Shown piece after piece: positions 8,404-16,814 of a stretch of DNA of 64,000 nt. The stretch spans positions 186,001 to 250,000 of the forward strand of contig JUEO01000001.1 in assembly GCA_000817115.1 (NCBI GenBank). Reading direction: 5' to 3'. Source of the DNA: a marine actinobacterium MedAcidi-G2B (GTDB taxonomy: Bacteria > Actinomycetota > Acidimicrobiia > Acidimicrobiales > MedAcidi-G1). How positions within the stretch are numbered: position 1 is the stretch's first letter; each line of letters starts with the position of its first letter. The position numbers were made by a program, and so were the translations under genes. Under the pieces are notes generated by a model. That model worked only from the letters and a program-made list of their open reading frames with translations. It was not told the DNA's origin and ran no database searches.

Positions 8404-9204
8404 ATGATTACAAACCATGAAGTTCAGCAGTTTGAGCATGAAGGCGTTGTTGCAATTCGTCAGATTCTTAGCTCACAAGAAATTGAATCTTTAAAAACTG
8501 CTGTTACCTCTATCGAAGACAACCCCGGGCCTTTTTCAATTCCTCAATCTAGCGAAGACAGGTCAAGAGGCTTTATCGAAGATTTTCGGCGATGGCAGGA
8601 TCAACAACCCATCGAGACCATTGCACGAAATAGTTCTTTGCCGCATATCGCATCTCTATTAACTAAATCTACAACCATAAGATTTCATCATGACCATACT
8701 TTGATTCGCTCAAATGGAAATCAGCAACGAACACCGTGGCATCAGGACCAGCCGTATTATGACCTTAATGGCACTCAAACAGTTTCCTTCTGGATACCGC
8801 TTGACTCAGTTCCGGTAGAAGAATGTATGGAGGTTGTAGCTGGCACCCATACTGGTTCTTGGATGATGCCCCGCACATTTATAGATAAAGAAGCCCGATG
8901 GTTTCCAGAGGGCACTCTTCAAGAAGTCCCAGATATTGATAACGATAGAGATTCGTTTTCAATTAGGTCTTGGGCGCTTGAACCAGGAGACGCCATCTGC
9001 TTTTCATTTCTCTCTTTACACGCTGCTCCAGGGTCAAGAAAAGGAAGAAGAACAGTTTCTCTGCGCTACATAGGGGATAATGTTCGTCGAACTCAACGTT
9101 CATGGAAAACATCGCCGCCATTTCCAGAACTAGAAGATCCAGTAACAGGGTTACAGGATGGAGAAGAGCTAAATCACCCCTTATTCCCAGTAGTTTGGCC
9201 GTAA
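8404..9204 (+). CDS. Phytanoyl-CoA dioxygenase (PhyH) family protein
   Basis: A 266-aa Fe(II)/2-oxoglutarate-dependent dioxygenase. The metal triad is visible as WHQDQPYYD (His and Asp of the HxD motif) and a distal His in SLHAAPGSR, followed by an Arg suitable for 2-oxoglutarate. EEVAGTHTGS-like spacing (VVAGTHTGSW) is typical of the family. Members hydroxylate lipids, acyl chains or small metabolites; the substrate here is not known. Start could be GTG 8371 (33 bp earlier); ATG 8404 gives the usual N-terminus (EVQQFEHEGVVAIRQ). It precedes a GtrA-like gene and a methyltransferase on the same strand. Confidence 0.8.
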   Translation: MITNHEVQQFEHEGVVAIRQILSSQEIESLKTAVTSIEDNPGPFSIPQSSEDRSRGFIEDFRRWQDQQPIETIARNSSLPHIASLLTKSTTIRFHHDHTLIRSNGNQQRTPWHQDQPYYDLNGTQTVSFWIPLDSVPVEECMEVVAGTHTGSWMMPRTFIDKEARWFPEGTLQEVPDIDNDRDSFSIRSWALEPGDAICFSFLSLHAAPGSRKGRRTVSLRYIGDNVRRTQRSWKTSPPFPELEDPVTGLQDGEELNHPLFPVVWP

Positions 9205-9266
9205 ATCATTAGATTTATGGCTATTTGACCCGATCTTTCCTTTATCCGCTATTAAGATTGCATTTC

Positions 9267-9731
9267 ATGTCCTCAGCACTCCTTGCTCGTTTAGCGCGTC
9301 TCCGCCACAACTACGGAACTAAATTGCTTCGATTTGCCGGAGTGTCAATGGTTAATGTTGTCACAGGACAAACGCTTCTATACATCTGCTTTGAACACCT
9401 CACTCTTCCCGGTATAGCAGCTAACGGAGTGGCGGTAATAGCAGGCAGTATTCCTTCATATTTCCTTAGCCGACATTATGTTTGGGAAAGAGACAGAGGC
9501 AGCCACAAAGTTGTAAGTGAGATCGTCCCCTTTTGGGGTTTAAATTTTGCTGGTCTCATTCTTTCGACAGTGTTTGTAGCCATTGCAGACAATTTCTACG
9601 ACCATGTCTTCGTTATGCAGGCAGGAAATGCTGCAGCATTCGCCTTACTTTGGATCGTTCGATTTGCCGTTTTGGAGCACTTACTTTGGGGTGACCGGGC
9701 AGAAGGCCAATTAACTAAAACATCTACTTGA
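9267..9731 (+). CDS. GtrA-like membrane protein
   Basis: About 154 aa with four predicted membrane helices. The pattern LLRFAGVSMVNVVTG near the N-terminus, the second helix GVAVIAGSIPSYFLSRHYVW and the paired C-terminal helices match GtrA-like proteins, which help move polyprenyl-phosphate-linked sugars across the membrane for glycosylation of O-antigen, arabinogalactan or other polymers. ATG 9267 is preferred over the TTG 9225 of the track because the first residues before it are not family-like. The end overlaps the next gene's possible TTG start. Context with a glycosyltransferase 3 kb away supports a surface-glycan role. Confidence 0.78.
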   Translation: MSSALLARLARLRHNYGTKLLRFAGVSMVNVVTGQTLLYICFEHLTLPGIAANGVAVIAGSIPSYFLSRHYVWERDRGSHKVVSEIVPFWGLNFAGLILSTVFVAIADNFYDHVFVMQAGNAAAFALLWIVRFAVLEHLLWGDRAEGQLTKTST

Positions 9732-9733
9732 AG

Positions 9734-10363
9734 ATGGAAGAATATCTGCAGAGATTAGCTGAATCTACAAAAGGATTTATGCCGGAAGATGAAGGCAAAT
9801 CGCTTTATCAACATGCCTTGGATGTCTTGGTTGATGGCTCCTATCTCGAGATAGGGAGTTATTGCGGCAAATCTACTATTTATCTTGGTGCAGCAGCTCA
9901 AGAGTCTCAACGCACATTGTTTGCCTTAGACCATCACCGCGGATCAGAAGAGAATCAAGAGGGCTGGGAATGGCACGACACTAGTTTGGTTGACTCTTCA
10001 ACAGGAAAAATAGACACTCTGCCGTCTTTTCGACAAACAATTCAGAAAGCCGATCTTGAAGACACAGTTGTAGCTCTAGTTGGAAAATCTTCAACAATTT
10101 CTGCTCTTTGGCACACCCCTCTAGCGCTTCTATTTATTGATGGTGGACATGGCCACGACCCCGCACATCAGGACTATGAAGGGTGGGTTCCACATCTTGC
10201 TGAGGGGGGAACGTTATTAATCCATGATGTATTTCCTGATCCTGCTGATGGAGGCCAGCCACCATTTGAGATATGGACACGGGCTATTGAATCTGGCGTA
10301 TTTATTGAAATTGGAGCGACAGGCTCTTTACGAGCGTTGAGAAGAATAGGACCAGGGATCTAA
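9734..10363 (+). CDS. Class I SAM-dependent methyltransferase (Methyltransf_24-like)
   Basis: A 209-aa Rossmann methyltransferase. Motif I is YLEIGSYCGKST; the second acidic site is ALDHHRG and the motif IV region is LLFIDGGHGHD, all typical of class I methyltransferases acting on small molecules, sugars or lipids. The closest general type is Methyltransf_24, found in polysaccharide gene clusters. It follows GtrA with a 2-bp gap, so is likely co-transcribed. Its TAA shares CTAA with the stop of the convergent toroid gene. Acceptor unknown. Confidence 0.75.
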   Translation: MEEYLQRLAESTKGFMPEDEGKSLYQHALDVLVDGSYLEIGSYCGKSTIYLGAAAQESQRTLFALDHHRGSEENQEGWEWHDTSLVDSSTGKIDTLPSFRQTIQKADLEDTVVALVGKSSTISALWHTPLALLFIDGGHGHDPAHQDYEGWVPHLAEGGTLLIHDVFPDPADGGQPPFEIWTRAIESGVFIEIGATGSLRALRRIGPGI

Positions 10364-11436
10364 TCTTTTTCTTTCACAACAGATTCCGTATCAATGATGT
10401 CCGGAAGACTTGAATGATCAACAAATAAAGAGGAAGCAGGGCTTGAACCAGAAATAGCATCTGCAGCCAAGATTATGGCTGCTGCAGTATAGGTCGTGCA
10501 TTCATTTTCAGGAAAGCTAATGTGATCGGGTTGAACAAGTCCCGTAAGACATCTTCCGTCCTCTTGGCGCATTTCTAATGCTCCTTGAAAGAGTTCTAGT
10601 GCGCTTGTCCGGTCACCTGCGATTAAATATGCCATAGCGCATTCACATGTTTCTGCAGCCGTAACCCAGTCCTGGTCACTTACACAGCGAACGCCGTAGC
10701 CTTCAATGATAAATTTTTCCCGTTGCGCTTCTAAGTGGCTCAGAGTGTCTTTTTTATCAAGTGCTCCAGATAAAACTGGGTAATACCAATCCATCGCCCA
10801 GCGTTCTTTTGGAGCAAATGCCCCTTCCGGTTTAGTTCGGATCGCATGAGCAAGATGCGCTAAAGAAAGCTCCCAATCGGGACGGTCATGCCCGAGTTCT
10901 TCACCAATAGCGATTGCGCATCTCAGACTATGGCAGATGCTCGAAGAGCCCGTTAGTAATGCATACGACCAAGGCGTTCCATCCTCATGGCGGGCCCACA
11001 ATATCGGCCCGCTAGAAGTTTGTAGGCAAAGAACAAATTCGATGGCTTGATCAACTGAAGACCACATCCGTTCAAGAAATCCTCGATCTCTTGTCATTAG
11101 CCAATGGTGCCAAACTCCGGTAGCTATATAAGCAATAACGTTGGCATCAAATTTCGTATCTTCAATTCCGTCAGATAAATAGTATTGATGCCAGCCTCCA
11201 GCCCCAGCTCCACTTTCATGTTGTGTATGTAATAGCCATTCGTAAGCAGATTCTGCTTCGTCTAGGTGCCCAGTGCATGCGAGAGCCATTGCTGCTTCTA
11301 TATGGTTCCATGGATCACAGTGACCACCTGGAAACCAGGGGATCATTCCATTTGGAAGCTGCCATTCAGCGATCGTTGAAGCTGTCAACTGTAAATCTTC
11401 AGCAGTAATCACTCCTGGAACTTCAGGTAGTGGCAT
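10360..11436 (-). CDS. Alpha/alpha-toroid protein (prenyltransferase / six-hairpin glycosidase-like)
   Basis: About 358 aa, rich in repeated helices with Trp/Gly/Pro turns (WQLPNGMIPWFPGG, WLLHTQHESGAGAGGWHQYY, DWVTAAETCECAMAYL), which suggests an (alpha/alpha)6 toroid as in terpenoid cyclases/prenyltransferases and six-hairpin glycosidases. No DxDD cyclase motif is seen. In actinobacteria such proteins, often annotated as prenyltransferase, sit beside a methyltransferase and a GT4 glycosyltransferase, exactly as here, so a role in glycolipid or glycan processing is likely but unproven. ATG 11436 is preceded by GGAG at a good distance; it overlaps the methyltransferase end by 14 bp. The track's 11472 start has no such site. 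Confidence 0.6.
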   Translation of the reverse strand: MPLPEVPGVITAEDLQLTASTIAEWQLPNGMIPWFPGGHCDPWNHIEAAMALACTGHLDEAESAYEWLLHTQHESGAGAGGWHQYYLSDGIEDTKFDANVIAYIATGVWHHWLMTRDRGFLERMWSSVDQAIEFVLCLQTSSGPILWARHEDGTPWSYALLTGSSSICHSLRCAIAIGEELGHDRPDWELSLAHLAHAIRTKPEGAFAPKERWAMDWYYPVLSGALDKKDTLSHLEAQREKFIIEGYGVRCVSDQDWVTAAETCECAMAYLIAGDRTSALELFQGALEMRQEDGRCLTGLVQPDHISFPENECTTYTAAAIILAADAISGSSPASSLFVDHSSLPDIIDTESVVKEKD

Positions 11437-12172
11437 GGTTATTCTCCAGGTCAGGTTTTGCTGCGTAAACAATTTTGCTTTTACCCAAAAGAGGGTTCAA
11501 AAGCGATTCAGTCCACCGGGTTAGTTTAGGGGCTTTTACAATGTCCCAAGTCAGCAATCTGTGGTACGCCTTAACGAGTCGGTTTTCTTCAATTGCTTTG
11601 TTTGGGCCTATAGCGCATCTCAACCACCAATACGGGCTATGCAGAGCATGCGCTTTGTGGCTGCCGAGTGGAAACAGTCCGGCGGATGATATTTTCTCCT
11701 CTAGTTCTGTGCGCCCGTAGATACGAACGTGGCCACCCACAGCATTAGGTGCGTGATAGTCCTCTGAAAGCGCCCAACACACTCTTTCGGGGAATTTAGA
11801 TGGAATCGTTATTGCTAAAGTGCCTCCAGGTCGGAGAACACGAGCTAGCTCTTCTAATACTTCTTGATCTTGTTCAATGTGTTCCATAACTTCAGATGCA
11901 ATAATTCGATCAAATGATTCGTCAGCAAAAGGTAGTTGAGTAGCATTCCCGTTCGTGGTCTCTAACATGATTCCTTCATCTATTTCGCCGTCCTCCCACA
12001 TGACAGCGGCAACACTGCGAACCTGAACCAATTCTTCGTAGCCGAGATCACATGCCACCACGTTGGCTCCGCGGCGCAAAGCTTCGTAGGCATGTCGTCC
12101 AAATCCGCAACCCAGATCAAGAATTTTTTCATTTGGTTGCAGGCGTAAGCGCTCGTAGCGGACAGTAAGCAT
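11423..12172 (-). CDS. Class I SAM-dependent methyltransferase (UbiE/Methyltransf_11 type)
   Basis: A 249-aa methyltransferase with motif I LDLGCGFGRHAYEAL, the acidic residue in VVACDLG, and post-motif ASEVMEHIEQDQEVLEELARVLRPGG, all standard for the Methyltransf_11/25 group. It lies 6 bp after the glycosyltransferase and overlaps the toroid gene, so the three form an operon. The acceptor may be the lipid or sugar made by that operon; a polyprenyl or sugar O-methylation is plausible, not shown. Confidence 0.82.
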   Translation of the reverse strand: MLTVRYERLRLQPNEKILDLGCGFGRHAYEALRRGANVVACDLGYEELVQVRSVAAVMWEDGEIDEGIMLETTNGNATQLPFADESFDRIIASEVMEHIEQDQEVLEELARVLRPGGTLAITIPSKFPERVCWALSEDYHAPNAVGGHVRIYGRTELEEKISSAGLFPLGSHKAHALHSPYWWLRCAIGPNKAIEENRLVKAYHRLLTWDIVKAPKLTRWTESLLNPLLGKSKIVYAAKPDLENNHATT

Positions 12173-12178
12173 TACTAG

Positions 12179-13456
12179 TTACCTTTGCCCTAGAAGCTCG
12201 TGATACTGCTCAACGGTTCGAAGTGCAGTATGGCGCCAACTCCAATGATCAATCACTCGTTGACGTCCCTGCATGCCAACACGTTTTCGAGCTTCTGGGT
12301 TATCAAGTGCATCGCGGATCATGACAGCAAGAGCTTCGCTATCACCAGGTGGGACTTGAAAACAGGTTTCATTATGAGTGCCTGTTACTTCCGGAAGAGC
12401 CCCTCCTGTCGTAGTAACTAGAGGAATTCCACACGACATGGCTTCAATGGCTGGTAGGGAGAACCCTTCGTAAAGGGAAGGGACAATTGCTAATTCAGAT
12501 TCGCTATATAACTCCACAATACGCTCGTCAGGCACTCCATGTACCCAAGAAACACAATCCGTTAAGCCCAATTCTTTAAAAACATCTGAGCTGGCGCTAT
12601 CTTCTTTTTGGCGACCAATAATTACCAGCTCTATATGGCGTTCTGTGCGCAGTTTCGCTATTGCTTCAAGAAGATACTTCAGTCCTTTCATGGCTACATC
12701 AGCGCTAGCAGTAGTGATAATTTTTCCTGGAATTCTTTCGACATTCTTCATAGGTAAGAACAAATCAGGGTCAACGCCAACTGGCACAACATGAACACGG
12801 CCAGGATCAACTTTATGGTCAGCCACTATGTCAGTTTTAGAAGATTCTGAAACCGTCATTACTCGTTCCATTCTTTTTGCCACTTGTGTCTGCATCTTCG
12901 TAAATGCATACCAGCGACGTTTTCCGATTCTTTCAATCAACCCCCGAGCATGCTCAATTTCAAGACGGCGGTCTACGGTGATTGGGTGGTGGATAGTCGA
13001 AAGCACAGGAAGATCCAAACGATTCTGCATAAGAAGCAAACCCCAACCTAGACATTGGTTGTCATGCACTAAATCAAAGTCATCTCTCCGTTTAGCAAGA
13101 TGGCTCCAAGCACGCATACTAAAAGCCATTGGCTCGGAAAAATTACCAGTATTGAAAGAAACGGATTCTAAAAAATCCCATTTGGTCTTCAGCTCCCAAA
13201 TTCGCGCTTTCCTCATTGGAAAGTGGTCGTTGTAAAGGTCAAGACTTTTCAAAGGAGTCAACGGAACACTTTCGTCAAGAACCGGATAAGGCTGTCCGGC
13301 AAATACTTCAACATGATGCCCCAAACCTGTAAGGGCTTTAGTTAGATGTCGGGTATATACACCTTGACCGCCACAATGAGGCTTACCACGATAAGCCAAA
13401 AAAGCAATACGCAATGGATCGTCAATACCCACTGAAGACTTTTCATTATTCCCCAT
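12179..13456 (-). CDS. GT4-family glycosyltransferase
   Basis: A 425-aa GT-B retaining glycosyltransferase. N-terminal acceptor domain opens IAFLAYRGKPHCGGQGVYTR with the Gly-rich nucleotide-sugar loop GGQG; C-terminal domain carries the ExFE-like motif EGFSLPAIEAMSCGIP (Glu pair of the E-x7-E motif). This would transfer a sugar, often mannose, from a nucleotide or polyprenyl donor to a lipid or glycan. First gene of the minus-strand operon with a methyltransferase and a toroid protein. Donor and acceptor cannot be read from the sequence. Confidence 0.85.
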   Translation of the reverse strand: MGNNEKSSVGIDDPLRIAFLAYRGKPHCGGQGVYTRHLTKALTGLGHHVEVFAGQPYPVLDESVPLTPLKSLDLYNDHFPMRKARIWELKTKWDFLESVSFNTGNFSEPMAFSMRAWSHLAKRRDDFDLVHDNQCLGWGLLLMQNRLDLPVLSTIHHPITVDRRLEIEHARGLIERIGKRRWYAFTKMQTQVAKRMERVMTVSESSKTDIVADHKVDPGRVHVVPVGVDPDLFLPMKNVERIPGKIITTASADVAMKGLKYLLEAIAKLRTERHIELVIIGRQKEDSASSDVFKELGLTDCVSWVHGVPDERIVELYSESELAIVPSLYEGFSLPAIEAMSCGIPLVTTTGGALPEVTGTHNETCFQVPPGDSEALAVMIRDALDNPEARKRVGMQGRQRVIDHWSWRHTALRTVEQYHELLGQR

Positions 13457-13516
13457 CTATCAATTGTGGCGGCACTTTTTGATGATTACTCGCTGGTAAC
13501 TTGTACCTTTTGTCAC

Positions 13517-13954
13517 ATGAGAGCTTTGATACAGCGAGTTGAACACGCAAAAGTGACGGTAGAAGACGAAATTATTGGTTCTATCGGCTCAGGATTATGC
13601 GTACTTGTAGGAGTTACCCACACAGATGGAGTGGAAGAATCAAGAAGAATTGCAAAGAAAATCACAAAACTAAGAATTTTTGATGACTCGGAAGGTGTGA
13701 TGAATCTTTCGCTACTTGATACAAAGTCAGAGGTATTAGTTATTAGCCAGTTCACACTCTATGGCAATACTTCTCGTGGCAATCGGCCGTCATGGATTGC
13801 TGCCGCTCAACCAGAACAGGCTGAACCCCTTATTGAAGAAATTATCAAAACTTTACGTGAAGAAGGCTTCAAAGTTGCAACAGGAAAATTCAGAGCTTAC
13901 ATGAAGGTTGAACTAGTCAATGATGGGCCATCTACAGTAATGATTGAGGTTTAA
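13517..13954 (+). CDS. dtd: D-aminoacyl-tRNA deacylase Dtd
   Basis: A 145-aa homodimeric deacylase that removes D-amino acids (and glycine from tRNA-Ala) from mischarged tRNA. Start ATG 13517 gives the family N-terminus MRALIQRVEHAKVTV; the track's longer start (13466) adds unrelated residues. Conserved active-site segments are SQFTLYGNT and VNDGPST; the latter is usually NxGPVT or NxGPFT, so one residue of that motif differs (Ser for Val/Phe). The TAA shares TTAA with the stop of the convergent lnt gene. Confidence 0.88.
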   Translation: MRALIQRVEHAKVTVEDEIIGSIGSGLCVLVGVTHTDGVEESRRIAKKITKLRIFDDSEGVMNLSLLDTKSEVLVISQFTLYGNTSRGNRPSWIAAAQPEQAEPLIEEIIKTLREEGFKVATGKFRAYMKVELVNDGPSTVMIEV

Positions 13955-15444
13955 GCAGGTTCTAATTTCTCTTCAGGTTCTTTGTGTCCTATAAGAATTA
14001 AAAGAAATGACAAAATAATCATTGGCCAAACCCCTACTTGAGTAGCCCATGTGAGTCCACTACGCCTTTCAACAGTTGCGTGCAGGACGGTTTGCTCTGA
14101 GATCGATGTCCGTTGGATTACTTTGCCATTTGGATTAATCACTGCGCTGAAACCTGTAGGGGCTGCTTGTAGAACCCATCGGCCGGTCTCAAGCGCTCGA
14201 AGACGGCTAGAAGCTACTTGCTGGGTTTGAACAACTGTCAACCAATAACTTGCTCCATTTGTCGGATTAATAAGAATCTCGCCACCATTGTTAATAGCAT
14301 CCCTAACTCTGTGCTCAAAGAAAATTTCCCACGAGATAGATATGCCAAGATTCCCAACAGGGGTTTTTAAAACGGCAGGGCCATTTCCTGCTCGAACGTC
14401 ACGTGCCGGGAGAAGATCAGCAGCAAAAACTTCAATAAGAGAACGCAGAGGAACAAATTCACCAAAAGGAACAATTCGTACTTTGTCGTAACGGTCAATG
14501 ACCATACCGTTTGAGTCAATAGCTGTGGAATAATTTAGATTCGCTTTTGGGTCTGAATTGTCTTGAAGGAACCAGCCAGGAATAAGAACAGCGTTAAGAC
14601 GTTTCGCTTCCATAGAAAGAGTTTCAGAGGCCTGATCAGGGTAAAGACGATTTGGGAGAGGAGAATTTGTAGGTGGATCTGGATTGACTACATTCTCCGG
14701 CCATAGGACTAAATCAACACCTCTTTCAACTAGTTGATTTGCTTCTATTTGATTTGAAAACACCGTAGATGCTCCGGAAGGAGTGGCTCTTGTGCGTTGG
14801 GGGCCGCCTCCTTGAACAATTGCTACTTTCATCTCATCAATAAGGTGTCCTTCTGGAGCAAGTGCAGCCAGCACCCCGGAGATAACAAGAGCCAAAGAAG
14901 TAACTCCTATTGTGAGAGCAGACCATTTGTTTGCTCGACGCCCATCAAAAAGAGCGCTTAACGCAACACCGATTGCTACGACTAAAGCAACGAGGAGAAG
15001 TGGACCAGCAACTCGAACAACGGGAGCTAACGGACCTGCCGCCTGGCCTTGTGCCAAAGTAGCCAAAGGGATGCCGCCAAAAGGCCAAGACCATCGACCA
15101 AATTCTGCCAAGGTGACTGCTCCAACTAGAGCTAACCGGCGGCCATTATTAGCCGGGACAAGCAAAGAAGCCACTCCCATAAATGACGCGTGCAATACAG
15201 CATTTATTACCCAGCCTGCAGGAGTCAGGTCAACCATCCAAATAGTGCCAACTAGTGCCCACACTAACCCCACTAAGAAACCTCGACGAAGTCTTCTCAG
15301 CGCTACTTGTCCGCTTAACAAACGGTCCAATACTGCGATCCCAATGAAAGCAACAGGCCACCAACCCCAAGGTGGAACTGACGCAACAATTAAAATTCCG
15401 GATAAAAAACACCAGAATAGAGGCCGCAATCTCATCAGATTCAC
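13951..15444 (-). CDS. lnt: Apolipoprotein N-acyltransferase-like protein with Cys-to-Ser substitution
   Basis: A 497-aa membrane protein: about six N-terminal helices, a periplasmic-type carbon-nitrogen hydrolase domain, and a C-terminal helix (WPMIILSFLLILIG), the layout of Lnt, which N-acylates lipoproteins using phospholipid. Catalytic residues by alignment: Glu250 (LWPENVV), Lys321 (YDKVRIVPFGEF), and at the nucleophile position Ser371 (GISISWEIFFE), encoded TCG, where the family has Cys (Cys387 in E. coli). Spacing fits the E-K-C triad, so the substitution is not an alignment slip. It may be inactive, slow or altered in mechanism. Last gene of the patatin-hemE-cgoX-lnt operon, overlapping cgoX by 4 bp. 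Lipoproteins exist in the window (thiB; 45182-45613). Confidence 0.82.
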   Translation of the reverse strand: MNLMRLRPLFWCFLSGILIVASVPPWGWWPVAFIGIAVLDRLLSGQVALRRLRRGFLVGLVWALVGTIWMVDLTPAGWVINAVLHASFMGVASLLVPANNGRRLALVGAVTLAEFGRWSWPFGGIPLATLAQGQAAGPLAPVVRVAGPLLLVALVVAIGVALSALFDGRRANKWSALTIGVTSLALVISGVLAALAPEGHLIDEMKVAIVQGGGPQRTRATPSGASTVFSNQIEANQLVERGVDLVLWPENVVNPDPPTNSPLPNRLYPDQASETLSMEAKRLNAVLIPGWFLQDNSDPKANLNYSTAIDSNGMVIDRYDKVRIVPFGEFVPLRSLIEVFAADLLPARDVRAGNGPAVLKTPVGNLGISISWEIFFEHRVRDAINNGGEILINPTNGASYWLTVVQTQQVASSRLRALETGRWVLQAAPTGFSAVINPNGKVIQRTSISEQTVLHATVERRSGLTWATQVGVWPMIILSFLLILIGHKEPEEKLEPA

Positions 15445-16814
15445 CCGTAAAGAAATTCCGAAAGTTGTTGTGCTGCCTCTTTACCGGAGCGTATACAAGC
15501 AGGAATGCCAACTCCATGACGAATAGCTCCAGCAAAAAACATTCCCGGCGCAGAATGACCCAACTCAACATCAAGAGCGTTCATCTGATCGGCATGCCCT
15601 ACCGGAAATTGAGGCAAAGAATTTGGCCACCGTGTCACTCTTACATCAACTGGCGCGGACTCAATTCCTAAAGTGCTGTTCAGGTCAAGACGCAATTCGT
15701 TGACGATCTCGTCATCAGTCATGTTTAAATGCCGGTCGTCGTCAATACGGCCAGTAGAAACACGAAGAATTTCTAATTCTGGATGACGAAGATGAGCCCA
15801 TTTGCTTCCAGAATAAGAACAAGCAGTCATAAAAAGTTGTGAAGATCGCGGCACTAAAAATCCACTTTGTGAAGAGTCGGCCTCAAAGTCTGTTCTTGAA
15901 TACCCAAAAGTCACGAGAACTACTGAAGCAAATTCTATTGAATCAAATACTTGCGCTGGGCCAGGAAGTGTTTTCTCTAAAATATTCGAAGAAACAGAAG
16001 CAGGGGTAGCTATAACCACTCCATCTACACTCTCAGGCCCTTTCTCTGTTTCGACTAACCACTTGTTGCTCAAACGTGAAATATTCAAAACAGGGCTCAC
16101 CATTTTGAAAGAGTTCTCGAGAGATTTAGTCAGAGCATCAACAAGCCGGTTCATGCCCTCAGGGTGAGTGTGAAAAACAGGTGCAGTTGGATCTGCATTT
16201 TTTGCTAAATCTTTTAGTCGACTCAACATCCCATCAGGATGATGTGCGGCTTCAAGTAACTGTGGCGCCATCACGGCACAACTCATCTCATCTGAACGAC
16301 CAGCATTGATGCCGCCTATAAGTGGATCAACAAGACGTTCTAGAACTTCTAATCCAACACAAGATTGAATTACTTGCCCAATGCTTGCATCACTGTCAGG
16401 TAAATCAAGACTTGGGACCCCGTTGCTATCAAGACGAGATAGCGCATCAGGTGTCAAAAGACCTTCACTTATAGATTCTGTTTCCAAGGGCACGCCGAGG
16501 ACGTTAGGAGATGGTATCTGCTGGAGTTTGCCATCGATCCAAAGTGAAGCTGTTCGAGCTGAAGGAGAAACTAATTCTGATTCCAAGCCAAGATCACGAC
16601 AGAGTTCAACTGCCCATGGCACACGAGCAAGAAAAGAATCAGCTCCCTCATCAACTGAAACCCCAGCGAAAGCTGAAGTGAGCAACTTTCCACCAGTTTT
16701 GCTCTCAGATTCAAAAATTAGTATTTGCGTTTCTGGCGAATTTTTTTGAAGATAATACGCAGAGGCAAGCCCGGCGATACCTGCACCGATAATTGCAACC
16801 TTCTTATGAGTCAT
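15441..16814 (-). CDS. hemY: Protoporphyrinogen/coproporphyrinogen oxidase (HemY/CgoX)
   Basis: A 457-aa FAD enzyme of late heme synthesis. The N-terminal dinucleotide motif is AIIGAGIAGLASAYYLQ with a downstream GGKLLT, and the C-terminal FAD segment is GMFFAGAIRHGVGIPACI, as in HemY. In actinobacteria this enzyme usually oxidises coproporphyrinogen III (CgoX) in the coproporphyrin-dependent route. It overlaps hemE by 4 bp upstream and lnt by 4 bp downstream. Other heme genes (hemH/cpfC, hemQ/chdC) are not in the window. Confidence 0.88.
   Translation of the reverse strand: MTHKKVAIIGAGIAGLASAYYLQKNSPETQILIFESESKTGGKLLTSAFAGVSVDEGADSFLARVPWAVELCRDLGLESELVSPSARTASLWIDGKLQQIPSPNVLGVPLETESISEGLLTPDALSRLDSNGVPSLDLPDSDASIGQVIQSCVGLEVLERLVDPLIGGINAGRSDEMSCAVMAPQLLEAAHHPDGMLSRLKDLAKNADPTAPVFHTHPEGMNRLVDALTKSLENSFKMVSPVLNISRLSNKWLVETEKGPESVDGVVIATPASVSSNILEKTLPGPAQVFDSIEFASVVLVTFGYSRTDFEADSSQSGFLVPRSSQLFMTACSYSGSKWAHLRHPELEILRVSTGRIDDDRHLNMTDDEIVNELRLDLNSTLGIESAPVDVRVTRWPNSLPQFPVGHADQMNALDVELGHSAPGMFFAGAIRHGVGIPACIRSGKEAAQQLSEFLYG

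Noticed and set aside
8221-8439. 72-aa minus-strand track ORF
   Set aside because: Overlaps the PhyH start and has a Cys/His-scattered sequence with no pattern; the 58-aa frame at 8178-8354 is the hydrophobic, better-supported one.
14912-15526. 204-aa plus-strand ORF inside lnt/hemY
   Set aside because: Shadow of two well-supported minus-strand genes; composition is basic and low complexity with no motif.
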